From: Clostridia bacterium
GTDB taxonomy: Bacteria > Bacillota > Clostridia > Oscillospirales > CAG-272
Direction: 5' to 3'
Assembly (NCBI GenBank): GCA_017624795.1
Contig: JAGAMJ010000033.1
Location: forward strand, 1 to 5,515
Length of the DNA stretch: 5,515 nucleotides
The notes below the pieces were generated by a model that saw only the letters and a program-made list of their open reading frames with translations, was not told the origin of the DNA and did no database searches. Shown piece by piece: positions 1 through 5,515 of this stretch (position 1 is the stretch's first letter; each line of letters opens with the position of its first letter). The position numbers and the translations under genes were made by a program.

Positions 1-419
1 ATTTGAATGAAGCGGCGGTAGCAGTCGTAAGCCCAACGAGCGTTGCCGGACTTCTCAGCCATGACCTTAACAACGTCCTCGTTCAGACCAAGGTTCAGAA
101 TGGTGTCCATCATGCCGGGCATGGATGCGCGCGCGCCCGAACGGACAGAAACAAGCAGGGGGTTTTCCTTATCGCCGAACTTCTTGCCGGTGACGGCTTC
201 CATCTTCACGATGTAGTCGTTGATCTCTGCCTGGATCTCGGGGTTGATTTGTCTGCCGTCCTCATAGTACTTGGTGCAGGCCTCGGTGGAAATGGTGAAG
301 CCCTGGGGAACGGGAAGACCGATGTTGGTCATCTCTGCGAGGTTGGCGCCTTTACCGCCAAGGATCTCGCGCATGTTGGCATTACCTTCTGTGAAAAGGT
401 AGCAATACTTTTTTGCCAT
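1..419 (-). CDS. ppdK: Pyruvate, phosphate dikinase, N-terminal part (cut by left window edge)
   Basis: The cytosolic enzyme interconverts ATP + phosphate + pyruvate and AMP + pyrophosphate + phosphoenolpyruvate; in anaerobes it often serves glycolysis or gluconeogenesis with pyrophosphate. Read on the minus strand from the ATG at 419-417, 139 codons are open to the window edge (the full protein is usually about 870-880 residues). All visible residues belong to the N-terminal nucleotide-binding (ATP-grasp) domain. The start MAKKYCYLF is followed by the glycine-rich GGKGANLAEM at residues 21-30, whose Lys23 matches the conserved nucleotide-site lysine. SVRSGARASMPGMMDT follows at residues 91-106, with Arg93 matching the conserved phosphate-binding arginine. 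NARWAYDCYRRFIQ closes the visible part at 126-139. The start is supported by a GGAGG ribosome-binding site 10 nt upstream. The gene is divergent from pth and has its own promoter. The central phosphohistidine domain and C-terminal PEP/pyruvate domain lie outside the window. Identification is by recalled similarity to the Clostridium symbiosum enzyme and is very secure. Confidence 0.96.
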   Translation of the reverse strand, partial: MAKKYCYLFTEGNANMREILGGKGANLAEMTNIGLPVPQGFTISTEACTKYYEDGRQINPEIQAEINDYIVKMEAVTGKKFGDKENPLLVSVRSGARASMPGMMDTILNLGLNEDVVKVMAEKSGNARWAYDCYRRFIQ

Positions 420-428
420 TTTGCATAT

Positions 429-435
429 ACCTCCG
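429..435 (-). promoter_or_regulatory. Ribosome-binding site of ppdK
   Basis: On the minus strand the sequence reads CGGAGGT, with the GGAGG core at 434-430 and 10 nt between it and the ATG at 419. This strong Shine-Dalgarno match fixes the ppdK start. Confidence 0.85.
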
Positions 436-463
436 GTATTTTTATTTTCTGATTTCGTGTTTC

Positions 464-484
464 GCGCGACCGCAAAGGTCGCAC
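464..484 (-). promoter_or_regulatory. Hairpin at the 5' end of the ppdK leader
   Basis: Read on the minus strand, arms GTGCGACC (484-477) and GGTCGCGC (471-464) pair over 8 bp, including one U-G wobble, around a 5-nt loop UUUGC. The hairpin would start about 4 nt after the predicted ppdK transcription start near 488. It is not followed by a U run in either direction, so it does not look like a terminator. A stem at the extreme 5' end of an mRNA commonly protects against 5'-end-dependent decay. That role is inference here; the pairing itself is visible in the sequence. Confidence 0.55.
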
Positions 485-494
485 ACTGTTTTAT

Positions 495-523
495 ATTATA
501 ACATATAAATAAGAAAAGTACAA
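495..523 (-). promoter_or_regulatory. Vegetative (sigma-A type) promoter of ppdK with extended -10
   Basis: On the minus strand a -35 box TTGTAC (523-518; four of six matches to TTGACA) is separated by exactly 17 nt from a perfect -10 box TATAAT (500-495). The -10 is preceded by TGT, giving the extended -10 form TGnTATAAT. Predicted transcription starts near 488, leaving a leader of about 69 nt before the ppdK ATG. A/T-rich DNA upstream of the -35 could act as an UP element. Confidence 0.8.
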
Positions 524-579
524 GCACTTTATTAAAAAAATAACAAAAAATGTAAAATTTTTTTTGAAAAGAAATTTGT
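524..579. promoter_or_regulatory. A/T-tract spacer between the two divergent promoters
   Basis: The 56 bp between the two -35 boxes are almost entirely A and T, with several phased A- and T-runs (534-540, 545-550, 555-565 and 567-570). No open reading frame or operator-like dyad is seen. Such DNA is typically curved and can serve both promoters as UP-element contacts. This interpretation is inference; the composition is directly visible and contrasts with the GC-rich genes on either side. Confidence 0.5.
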
Positions 580-608
580 TTGACAAAAGCGTGCGTCGGG
601 TGTATAAT
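580..608 (+). promoter_or_regulatory. Consensus sigma-A type promoter of pth-mfd
   Basis: TTGACA (580-585) and TATAAT (603-608) are both exact consensus hexamers and are separated by the optimal 17 nt. Predicted transcription starts near 615, giving a leader of about 77 nt before the pth ATG at 692. This should be a strong constitutive promoter unless regulated by the leader. It drives pth and, by co-transcription, mfd. Confidence 0.88.
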
Positions 609-625
609 AAAGGCAGATCAAAGAC

Positions 626-654
626 CGTCGGCGCAAGGATCTCTTGCGGCGGCG
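626..654 (+). promoter_or_regulatory. Stem-loop in the pth 5' leader
   Basis: Arms CGTCG-G-CGCAAG (626-637) and CTTGCG-G-CGGCG (643-654) pair over 11 bp, including one G-U wobble and interrupted by a single G-G mismatch, around the 5-nt loop GATCT. It starts about 11 nt into the predicted transcript. The downstream tract is TTTGTGTGCTTT, which is too interrupted for a confident intrinsic terminator. The distal TTGCGC at 665-670 could pair alternatively with GCGCAA at 631-636, just ahead of six T residues at 672-677. The structure is visible; a regulatory role is speculative. Confidence 0.45.
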
Positions 655-678
655 TTTGTGTGCTTTGCGCGTTTTTTG

Positions 679-686
679 AAGGGGAG
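679..686 (+). promoter_or_regulatory. Ribosome-binding site of pth
   Basis: AAGGGGAG ends 5 nt before the ATG at 692. It is a good purine-rich Shine-Dalgarno sequence and supports the upstream start that includes the N-terminal extension of Pth. Confidence 0.75.
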
Positions 687-691
687 AAAAC

Positions 692-1324
692 ATGGCGAAT
701 ATTTTTGATTTGTTTAAGAAGATCGAAAAGGGCAGCTCCGCACCGTCGGGGCCGATCACGCACATCATCGTGGGGCTGGGCAACCCCGGTGCCGAATACG
801 CCCTGACGCGCCACAATGCGGGCTTTCTTGCGCTTGACCGCTTTGCCGAGCGCCTTGGCGCGCGCATCGACCGCGCTCGCTTTCGCGCACTCACGGGCGA
901 GGCGGATTGGGCGGGGCATCACGTGCTGCTGCTCAAACCCCAGACCTATATGAATCTGTCGGGCGAATCGGTCCGCGAGGCGGCGGCGTTTTATAAGATC
1001 CCCGCCGAGAACGTGATCGTCATCTGCGATGACGTCAATTTCGACGTGGGGCGGCTTCGCGTGCGGCAAAAGGGTAGCGACGGCGGACACAACGGTATCA
1101 AAAACATCATCTATCAGCTGCAATCCGATCAGTTCCCGCGTGTGCGCGTGGGCGTCGGCGTGAAGCCGCACCCCGACTACGATCTTGCCAATTGGGTGCT
1201 GTCCCCCTTTTTCAAGGAGGACGCGGCAACGCTCGCCGCGTCCTTTGACCGTGTGTTCGAGGGCGTTCGGCTGATCCTTGACGGCGACCTCTCCGCCGCG
1301 ATGCAGCTCTGCAACGGGAAGTGA
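692..1324 (+). CDS. pth: Peptidyl-tRNA hydrolase (Pth)
   Basis: This cytosolic esterase hydrolyses the bond between peptide and tRNA in peptidyl-tRNAs that drop off ribosomes, recycling the tRNA; it is normally essential. The protein has 210 residues. The Pth fold begins at about residue 22 with HIIVGLGNPG, followed by TRHNAG with the catalytic His41 and the substrate-binding Asn31 of the GNPG motif. LLKPQTYMNLSG (79-90 region) supplies Asn88. The DD pair at 113-114 supplies the aspartate that orients the histidine. GGHNG (131-135) supplies Asn134, and RVRVGVG follows at 150-156. All catalytic residues are present. The roughly 21-residue N-terminal extension (MANIFDLFKKIEKG...) is absent from E. 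coli Pth, but I recall similar ones in clostridial homologues, and the ribosome-binding site supports this start. The gene follows a consensus promoter and ends 4 nt before mfd, so the two form an operon. The pth-mfd pair is a familiar Firmicutes arrangement. Confidence 0.97.
   Translation: MANIFDLFKKIEKGSSAPSGPITHIIVGLGNPGAEYALTRHNAGFLALDRFAERLGARIDRARFRALTGEADWAGHHVLLLKPQTYMNLSGESVREAAAFYKIPAENVIVICDDVNFDVGRLRVRQKGSDGGHNGIKNIIYQLQSDQFPRVRVGVGVKPHPDYDLANWVLSPFFKEDAATLAASFDRVFEGVRLILDGDLSAAMQLCNGK
1316..1321 (+). promoter_or_regulatory. Ribosome-binding site deciding the mfd start
   Basis: GGGAAG lies inside the last codons of pth, 7 nt before the ATG at 1329. It is a moderate Shine-Dalgarno match and favours ATG 1329 over an in-frame TTG at 1278 that would overlap pth by 47 nt. 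The placement suggests that mfd translation is coupled to termination of pth translation. Confidence 0.6.
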
Positions 1325-1328
1325 TACG

Positions 1329-4300
1329 ATGCTGATCTCATCTTGTCTGCGCGCTGACGGCGAATACCGTCAGCTGCGAAGCGATCTTCCCAAAGCATTC
1401 CGCGATCGCTCTTTGCCGTTCGCCGCTTCCGGACTTTGTGAGGGAGCGTGTGACGCGCTGATGCTTGCCTTGCTTGAAGACTTGAAGCAAGAAAGAAAGG
1501 GCGCTGCGCTTTGCCTTGTATCAGAGGAAAAGGAATGCATCCGTTTGCAGGAGTTTTTCGAGCAAAACGGACTGCGTGTCGCGTTTTTCGTAGCACGTGA
1601 CCTGACTTTTTACACTATGACCGCCTCGCACGAGTACGAGCACGAGCGTTTGCGCGTGCTGTCGGGGCTGTGCAAAAATGACTTTGACGTCGTGCTGACC
1701 ACCCCTGACGCGGCGCTTGGTTATACCGTTTCGCGTGAGCGCTTGCAGCAAAACACGCTGCATCTGGATAACGAAAGTATTTTGGATCCCACCGCATTTT
1801 CAAGACGCCTGACCGCTGCCGGGTATAGCCGCGTCGACCTTGTGGAGGGTGTGGGGCAATTTGCCGTGCGCGGTGGCATCATCGACGTTTTTGCGCCTCA
1901 TCTGCGGGCTTTATCTGCCGACAATCAAATGATCACGGGTGCCGTTCCCGTGCGTATTGAGTTATTCGGAGATGAAGTCGATCGCATGGGGCTTTTCGAC
2001 GTGGAGAGCCAGAGATTGCATACCGTGATCACGGGCTGCGAGATCCCGCCCGCCCGTGAGGTGCTGGTGGACGACACGTGCCGTGCGGCGTTGCGCGAGG
2101 CGGTCAGCGCGCAGCTTGCGGCGTGCAAAGATGACCGCGCCACCGAGGAGCTGCGTGCCGAGCTTGCTGAGCTTGATCGGGGTGGCGATATTCGCTTTGC
2201 CGATAAATACCTGTCCTTGATCAACTCTGAAAAAGAGTGTCTTTTGTCCTATTTTTCACCCCGTTCCCTGGTGTTTTTGAAGGGGACCAATGCCATAGCA
2301 GACCGTTTGAAGGCGTCTGCGTGGCATCGCGACCGCGCCATCGAGGAGCTGGTCGAAAGCGGCACGATCGCCGCACGCTATGCTGAATACAGTAAGCCCG
2401 AATCCGCGCTATCCTTGTTTTTGTCGGAAGCGACCTTGCTGCACGTTGACTCGATCGCCGAGGGGCTTGCGGGCAAAAAGCTGTCGGGGCTCTACACCTT
2501 CCGCTCTCGCCATACACCCGCCTACGGAGAGCGTTTTTCGCTGCTTGAAGAGGATCTTGCGGGCTATCGTGACACCAAATGGAGCGTCATTTTGGTGGCA
2601 GAAAACGAAACCTCCGCCAAAAATACCGCAGGGCTGCTTGCCGAGCGCGGTTATGCGGTGCGACTGCATCAAATGGGAGATGACGCACTTCCCAAACGGG
2701 GTGAGATCCTGATCGAATGGAAAGAGCTCACGCTCGGCTTTGAATTGCCCTTGCCCCGTATTGCGGTGTTATCGCTTGCAGCCGACCAGCGAAGCGGTCG
2801 ACTGTCACTCACGGGTAAGGTGCGTCGCACCAAAAAGAAAAAGGACGCCAAAAGCGCCATTTTATCATACGCCGACCTTGAACCGGGCGATCTTGTGGTG
2901 CACGAGGCGCACGGAATTGGGCGATACGTGGGGCTGGAAACGCTGACGATCGACGGTGTGACCAGGGATTACGTCAGCATTCAGTATGCTGGCTCGGATC
3001 AGCTTTTTCTGCCCTGCGACCGCTTGGATACCATCTCAAAATATATCGGCGCACACGCCGACGACGGGCTTGTCAAGCTCTCACGCTTTGGCGGTGGAGA
3101 GTGGAAAAAAGCCAAGGCGCGTGCCAAGGCAGCCGTCAAGGATATGGCAAAGGATCTGATCCGTCTGTATGCCGAGCGCGAACGTCGCGCGGGCTTTGCC
3201 TTCCCACCCGACGATGATTATCAACGGGATTTCGAGGCTGCCTTTGAATATGAAGAAACCGAGGGGCAGGTCACTGCCGCCGAGGAGATCAAACAGGATA
3301 TGATGAATACCACCCCCATGGATCGCTTGCTTTGCGGCGACGTGGGCTTTGGCAAGACCGAGGTGGCACTGCGCGCCGCCTATAAAGCGGTGCTGGCGGG
3401 CAAGCAGGTGGCGATTCTTGTGCCCACGACCATTCTTGCCATGCAGCATTTCCGTACGGTCAGCTCGCGTATGCGCGCCTTTGCCGTGCGCGTGGATATG
3501 CTGTCCCGCTTTCGCACGCCACGCGAGCAGCAGCAGTCGCTCGCGCGCCTCGCGCGCGGTGATACCGACATCATCATCGGTACGCATCGCTTGGTATCAA
3601 GCGACGTTAAATTCAAAAATTTAGGACTTTTGATCGTTGATGAGGAGCAGCGCTTCGGCGTCGCGCAAAAGGAAAAGATCAAGCAAATGGCGGGCAACGT
3701 GGACGTGCTGACACTGACCGCGACCCCCATTCCGCGCACGCTCAATATGGCGATGAGCGGTATCCGTGATATTTCCATTCTGGACGAAGCGCCGGGCGAC
3801 CGCTTACCCGTGCAGACCTACGTTTTGGAGGATGACGATCTGATCGTCGAGGAGGCGATCCGCCGCGAGCTTCGCCGCGGGGGGCAGGTCTTTTATCTGC
3901 ACAATGCGGTCGAAAGCATCAACACGGTGGCTGCAAAGCTGTCACGCGATATTCCCGAAGCGCGCATCACCGTGGCACACGGGCAAATGGATAAGGACGC
4001 GTTGGAGCGCATCTGGGGCGATATGCTCACGGGCGAGATCGACATTCTGGTCAGCACGACCATCATTGAAACGGGTGTCGACGTGCCAAACGCAAACACC
4101 TTGATCGTCGATAACGCGCACCGTTTGGGGCTTTCCCAGTTGCATCAGCTGCGCGGACGCGTGGGGCGCTCGCCCAGACGTGCATACGCTTATTTCACCT
4201 ATCCCCGCGGTAGGGCGCTGGGTGACGTGCAGCGCAAGCGCTTGGAGGCGATCCGCGAATATGCCGAATTCGGCGCGGGCTTCCGCATCGCGCTGCGCGA

Positions 4301-4901
4301 CTTGGAGCTGCGCGGGGCGGGCAATCTGCTGGGCGCAGAGCAGCACGGACACTTGGACGCGGTGGGCTATGACCTTTACGTGAAGCTCTTGAACGAGGCG
4401 GTTCTGACCGAGCGCGGCGAAGCTGTGAAGGAGCAGACCGAGTGCGTTGTCAGTATGTCTTATGACGCAAATCTGCCCGAACGGTACGTGAAATCCGCAA
4501 ATCAGCGTATCTCGCTGTACAAGCGCATCTCCCTGATCGGTAGCCGCTATGACTTGGAGGATATGACCGACGAGCTGCTTGACCGTTACGGCGAGCTGCC
4601 GCGCGCGGCATCAAACCTTTTGCGCATCGCGCTGATCCGCTCGCTCGCGCAGGAATGCGGCATCACCCAGATCCGTCAGGACGGGGGTGACGTGCATATC
4701 TGCTCGCCAAAGCTCGACGTGGACGTGTGGATGGAGCTTTCGGCGCGTTTTCCCGGAAAGCTGCGTATGATGCTGTCCGCGAATCCCTATATCCGCTACC
4801 GTATCGAAAAATCGAATACAGCGCTGGAAGACCTGATAGAGCTTTTCCTTGCCTGCAAGGAGCTGTCCTTGCAAAACAGTCGGGAAACGGTAGACAAATA
4901 A
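1329..4901 (+). CDS. mfd: Transcription-repair coupling factor (Mfd)
   Basis: Mfd is an ATP-driven DNA translocase that removes RNA polymerase stalled at template-strand lesions and recruits UvrA, coupling nucleotide excision repair to transcription. From ATG 1329 it has 1190 residues, near the usual 1150-1180. The UvrB-like module fills about residues 1-330, with FAVRGGIIDVFAP near 178-190. The RNA-polymerase-interacting domain starts near 517 (LEPGDLVVHEAHGIGRYVGL) and is followed by the basic, alanine-rich relay helix after Trp592. The RecG-like motor shows Walker A GDVGFGKTE (Lys676), DEEQ (771-774), TATPIPRT (797-804), STTIIETGVDVP (909-920) and QLRGRVGR (940-947). The TRG translocation motif spans about 975-1002 (IREYAEFGAGFR ... 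LRGAGNLLG). The C-terminal autoinhibitory TRCF domain begins near 1043 (SYDANLPERYV). The frame is intact and no key motif is missing. The gene starts 4 nt after pth and shares its promoter. A longer form from TTG 1278 is possible but less likely. Confidence 0.97.
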   Translation: MLISSCLRADGEYRQLRSDLPKAFRDRSLPFAASGLCEGACDALMLALLEDLKQERKGAALCLVSEEKECIRLQEFFEQNGLRVAFFVARDLTFYTMTASHEYEHERLRVLSGLCKNDFDVVLTTPDAALGYTVSRERLQQNTLHLDNESILDPTAFSRRLTAAGYSRVDLVEGVGQFAVRGGIIDVFAPHLRALSADNQMITGAVPVRIELFGDEVDRMGLFDVESQRLHTVITGCEIPPAREVLVDDTCRAALREAVSAQLAACKDDRATEELRAELAELDRGGDIRFADKYLSLINSEKECLLSYFSPRSLVFLKGTNAIADRLKASAWHRDRAIEELVESGTIAARYAEYSKPESALSLFLSEATLLHVDSIAEGLAGKKLSGLYTFRSRHTPAYGERFSLLEEDLAGYRDTKWSVILVAENETSAKNTAGLLAERGYAVRLHQMGDDALPKRGEILIEWKELTLGFELPLPRIAVLSLAADQRSGRLSLTGKVRRTKKKKDAKSAILSYADLEPGDLVVHEAHGIGRYVGLETLTIDGVTRDYVSIQYAGSDQLFLPCDRLDTISKYIGAHADDGLVKLSRFGGGEWKKAKARAKAAVKDMAKDLIRLYAERERRAGFAFPPDDDYQRDFEAAFEYEETEGQVTAAEEIKQDMMNTTPMDRLLCGDVGFGKTEVALRAAYKAVLAGKQVAILVPTTILAMQHFRTVSSRMRAFAVRVDMLSRFRTPREQQQSLARLARGDTDIIIGTHRLVSSDVKFKNLGLLIVDEEQRFGVAQKEKIKQMAGNVDVLTLTATPIPRTLNMAMSGIRDISILDEAPGDRLPVQTYVLEDDDLIVEEAIRRELRRGGQVFYLHNAVESINTVAAKLSRDIPEARITVAHGQMDKDALERIWGDMLTGEIDILVSTTIIETGVDVPNANTLIVDNAHRLGLSQLHQLRGRVGRSPRRAYAYFTYPRGRALGDVQRKRLEAIREYAEFGAGFRIALRDLELRGAGNLLGAEQHGHLDAVGYDLYVKLLNEAVLTERGEAVKEQTECVVSMSYDANLPERYVKSANQRISLYKRISLIGSRYDLEDMTDELLDRYGELPRAASNLLRIALIRSLAQECGITQIRQDGGDVHICSPKLDVDVWMELSARFPGKLRMMLSANPYIRYRIEKSNTALEDLIELFLACKELSLQNSRETVDK
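4854..4873. repeat. Perfect 8-bp inverted repeat in the 3' end of mfd
   Basis: TGCAAGGA (4854-4861) and TCCTTGCA (4866-4873) are exact inverted repeats around the loop GCTG. A further TCCTTGC copy at 4846-4852 could pair instead with GCAAGGA at 4855-4861, so the segment can fold in two exclusive ways. It lies within mfd codons, 26 nt before the stop codon and 17 nt before the -35 of the next gene. No U run follows on either strand, so it is not an intrinsic terminator. It may be chance within coding sequence, an RNA-processing or decay signal, or a protein site. Confidence 0.4.
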
Positions 4902-4919
4902 GCGCGAATGTGCTATAAT
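4891..4919 (+). promoter_or_regulatory. Sigma-A type promoter of the lipoprotein gene, overlapping the mfd stop
   Basis: TAGACA (4891-4896; five of six matches to TTGACA) and TATAAT (4914-4919) are separated by 17 nt. The -10 is preceded by TGC, giving an extended -10 (TGnTATAAT). The -35 lies within the last mfd codons and the spacer contains the stop codon. Transcription should start near 4926, giving a leader of about 47 nt. No terminator is visible between mfd and this gene, so read-through from the pth promoter may add to its expression. Confidence 0.78.
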
Positions 4920-4961
4920 AAAAAGGATGTTTTGGCATTTGATCGATCGAATCTAAAAAAG

Positions 4962-4968
4962 AAGGAAG
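4962..4968 (+). promoter_or_regulatory. Ribosome-binding site of the lipoprotein gene
   Basis: AAGGAAG ends 4 nt before the ATG at 4973. It is a reasonable Shine-Dalgarno sequence, and the signal peptide that begins directly at this ATG supports the start. Confidence 0.65.
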
Positions 4969-4972
4969 AACT

Positions 4973-5515
4973 ATGAAACAAAAACTGATCTCGTTGCTTG
5001 CGGCGTTGCTTGCGTTACTGATGCTCTTTTCCGGGTGTGCCGCCCACGGCAAGACCTTGATCGAAGCGGGCAATGAGAAGATCTCCATCAACGTTTTCCA
5101 GCTTTATCTTTCCCGTATGAAGGGTACGCTTGCCGCGGCTGGACATGACGTGAATGACGCCGATTTTTGGGCGACTATCGAGCATCTGAATGGCGTCGAT
5201 CAGACCTGGAACCAATATTTCACAAATCAGGTGTTCGAGGGCTTGAAGCAGATCGCCGCCGCCCTTTGCCTTTATGATGAGCTTGGCTTGAAGCTGGATC
5301 CCGCCGTCGAGGAGGAGATCGACACCTGGATCGACACGCTGATCGAGGAGGTGGGGCAAGGGTCCAAAAGCCAGTTCAACTCGGTGCTTTCGGCTTACGG
5401 TGCGAACGTCACGGTCCTGCGCGATGCCGCCATCATTGAGGCAAAGCTTGATCAGCTGAAAGCAGAGCTGTACGGCGCGGAGGGCAGCTTGGTCGGCTCC
5501 ACCAAAAAGGAGCAG
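4973..5515 (+). CDS. Lipoprotein with SurA/PrsA-like N-terminal domain, probable extracytoplasmic foldase (cut by right window edge)
   Basis: The 181 visible codons start with a lipoprotein signal peptide: basic MKQK, a hydrophobic run of about 15 residues (LISLLAALLALLMLF) and the lipobox FSGC, whose Cys22 would be lipidated after signal peptidase II cleavage. The mature protein should therefore be anchored on the outer face of the cytoplasmic membrane. From about residue 27 to 160 the sequence is helix-rich and acidic. It includes the pattern YDELGLKLDPAVEEEIDTWI, then QFNSVLSAYGANVTVLRDA, which resembles the N-terminal chaperone domain of SurA/PrsA-type peptidyl-prolyl isomerases. A parvulin catalytic domain, if present, would lie beyond the window, so isomerase activity cannot be judged. 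Clostridial genomes often place a PrsA-like gene after pth-mfd, which supports the call. It has its own promoter. Alternatively it could be a SurA_N-only lipoprotein without isomerase activity. No frameshift is seen. Confidence 0.8.
   Translation, partial: MKQKLISLLAALLALLMLFSGCAAHGKTLIEAGNEKISINVFQLYLSRMKGTLAAAGHDVNDADFWATIEHLNGVDQTWNQYFTNQVFEGLKQIAAALCLYDELGLKLDPAVEEEIDTWIDTLIEEVGQGSKSQFNSVLSAYGANVTVLRDAAIIEAKLDQLKAELYGAEGSLVGSTKKEQ

Noticed and set aside
3..452. Forward open frame of 149 codons across the left end
   Set aside because: It is the antisense shadow of ppdK, whose minus-strand reading gives unmistakable conserved motifs, a strong ribosome-binding site and a promoter.
464..484. 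Bidirectional terminator in the divergent spacer
   Set aside because: The stem has no continuous T run on either side, and no gene ends into this spacer from either direction.
491..1171. Minus-strand open frame of 226 codons overlapping pth and the spacer
   Set aside because: It runs antisense to pth and into the AT-rich promoter DNA; no family is recognisable, and the open frame follows from the GC-rich codon pattern of pth.
1278..1328. Upstream TTG start for mfd adding 17 residues
   Set aside because: It would lie within pth by 47 nt. The added residues do not look like an Mfd N-terminus, and ATG 1329 has a ribosome-binding site and the usual short gap after pth.
3081..3587. Minus-strand open frame of 168 codons inside mfd
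   Set aside because: It lies opposite the helicase motifs of an intact mfd, with no recognisable domain; treated as a shadow frame.
4941..4950. GATCGATCGA in the lipoprotein leader as a possible operator
   Set aside because: It contains only 8-bp self-complementary cores with no extended dyad, so it is too short to call a regulator site; simple repeat of GATC is more likely chance.
4902..4972. Intrinsic terminator after mfd
   Set aside because: I looked for a GC-rich stem followed by a U run in this gap and saw none; the only nearby stem (4854-4873) is followed by A residues.
1..5515. Mobile element, CRISPR array, tRNA/rRNA, phage or defence system
   Set aside because: No spaced direct repeats, transposase or integrase motifs, cloverleaf-like sequences or unfamiliar gene clusters were found; all coding DNA is accounted for by four housekeeping-type genes.

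Overview
The window looks like a chromosomal housekeeping locus from a low-GC-phylum Firmicute, most likely class Clostridia and possibly an Oscillospirales/Ruminococcaceae-type gut lineage. That placement rests on three things. The ppdK product closely resembles the clostridial form of the enzyme. Pth carries the short N-terminal extension I associate with clostridial homologues. The order pth-mfd-lipoprotein foldase is familiar from Clostridia. Coding DNA is visibly GC-rich, whereas the spacer between the divergent genes is strongly AT-rich. The taxonomic placement is inference.

Layout. (1) Positions 1-419, minus strand: the first 139 residues of pyruvate, phosphate dikinase (ppdK), cut by the left window edge. 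(2) Positions 420-691: a divergent control region. It holds an extended -10 promoter for ppdK on the minus strand, a full-consensus TTGACA-17-TATAAT promoter for pth on the plus strand, an A/T-tract segment between them, and a hairpin in each 5' leader. (3) Positions 692-1324: pth, peptidyl-tRNA hydrolase. (4) Positions 1329-4901: mfd, the transcription-repair coupling factor, complete and with all expected motifs, starting 4 nt after pth. (5) A promoter whose -35 overlaps the mfd stop codon. (6) Positions 4973-5515: the first 181 residues of a lipoprotein with a SurA/PrsA-like N-terminal domain, cut by the right edge.

How the genes relate. pth and mfd are almost certainly co-transcribed; they link recycling of peptidyl-tRNA with rescue of stalled RNA polymerase and strand-specific DNA repair. 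The lipoprotein gene follows on the same strand with its own good promoter and no visible terminator before it, so it could be read both from that promoter and by read-through. ppdK is a separate, divergently transcribed metabolic gene.

I found no mobile element, CRISPR array, tRNA/rRNA, phage or defence gene, and no sign of a previously undescribed system. The points worth a second look are regulatory: the leader hairpins, the divergent promoter architecture, and an inverted repeat in the 3' end of mfd.
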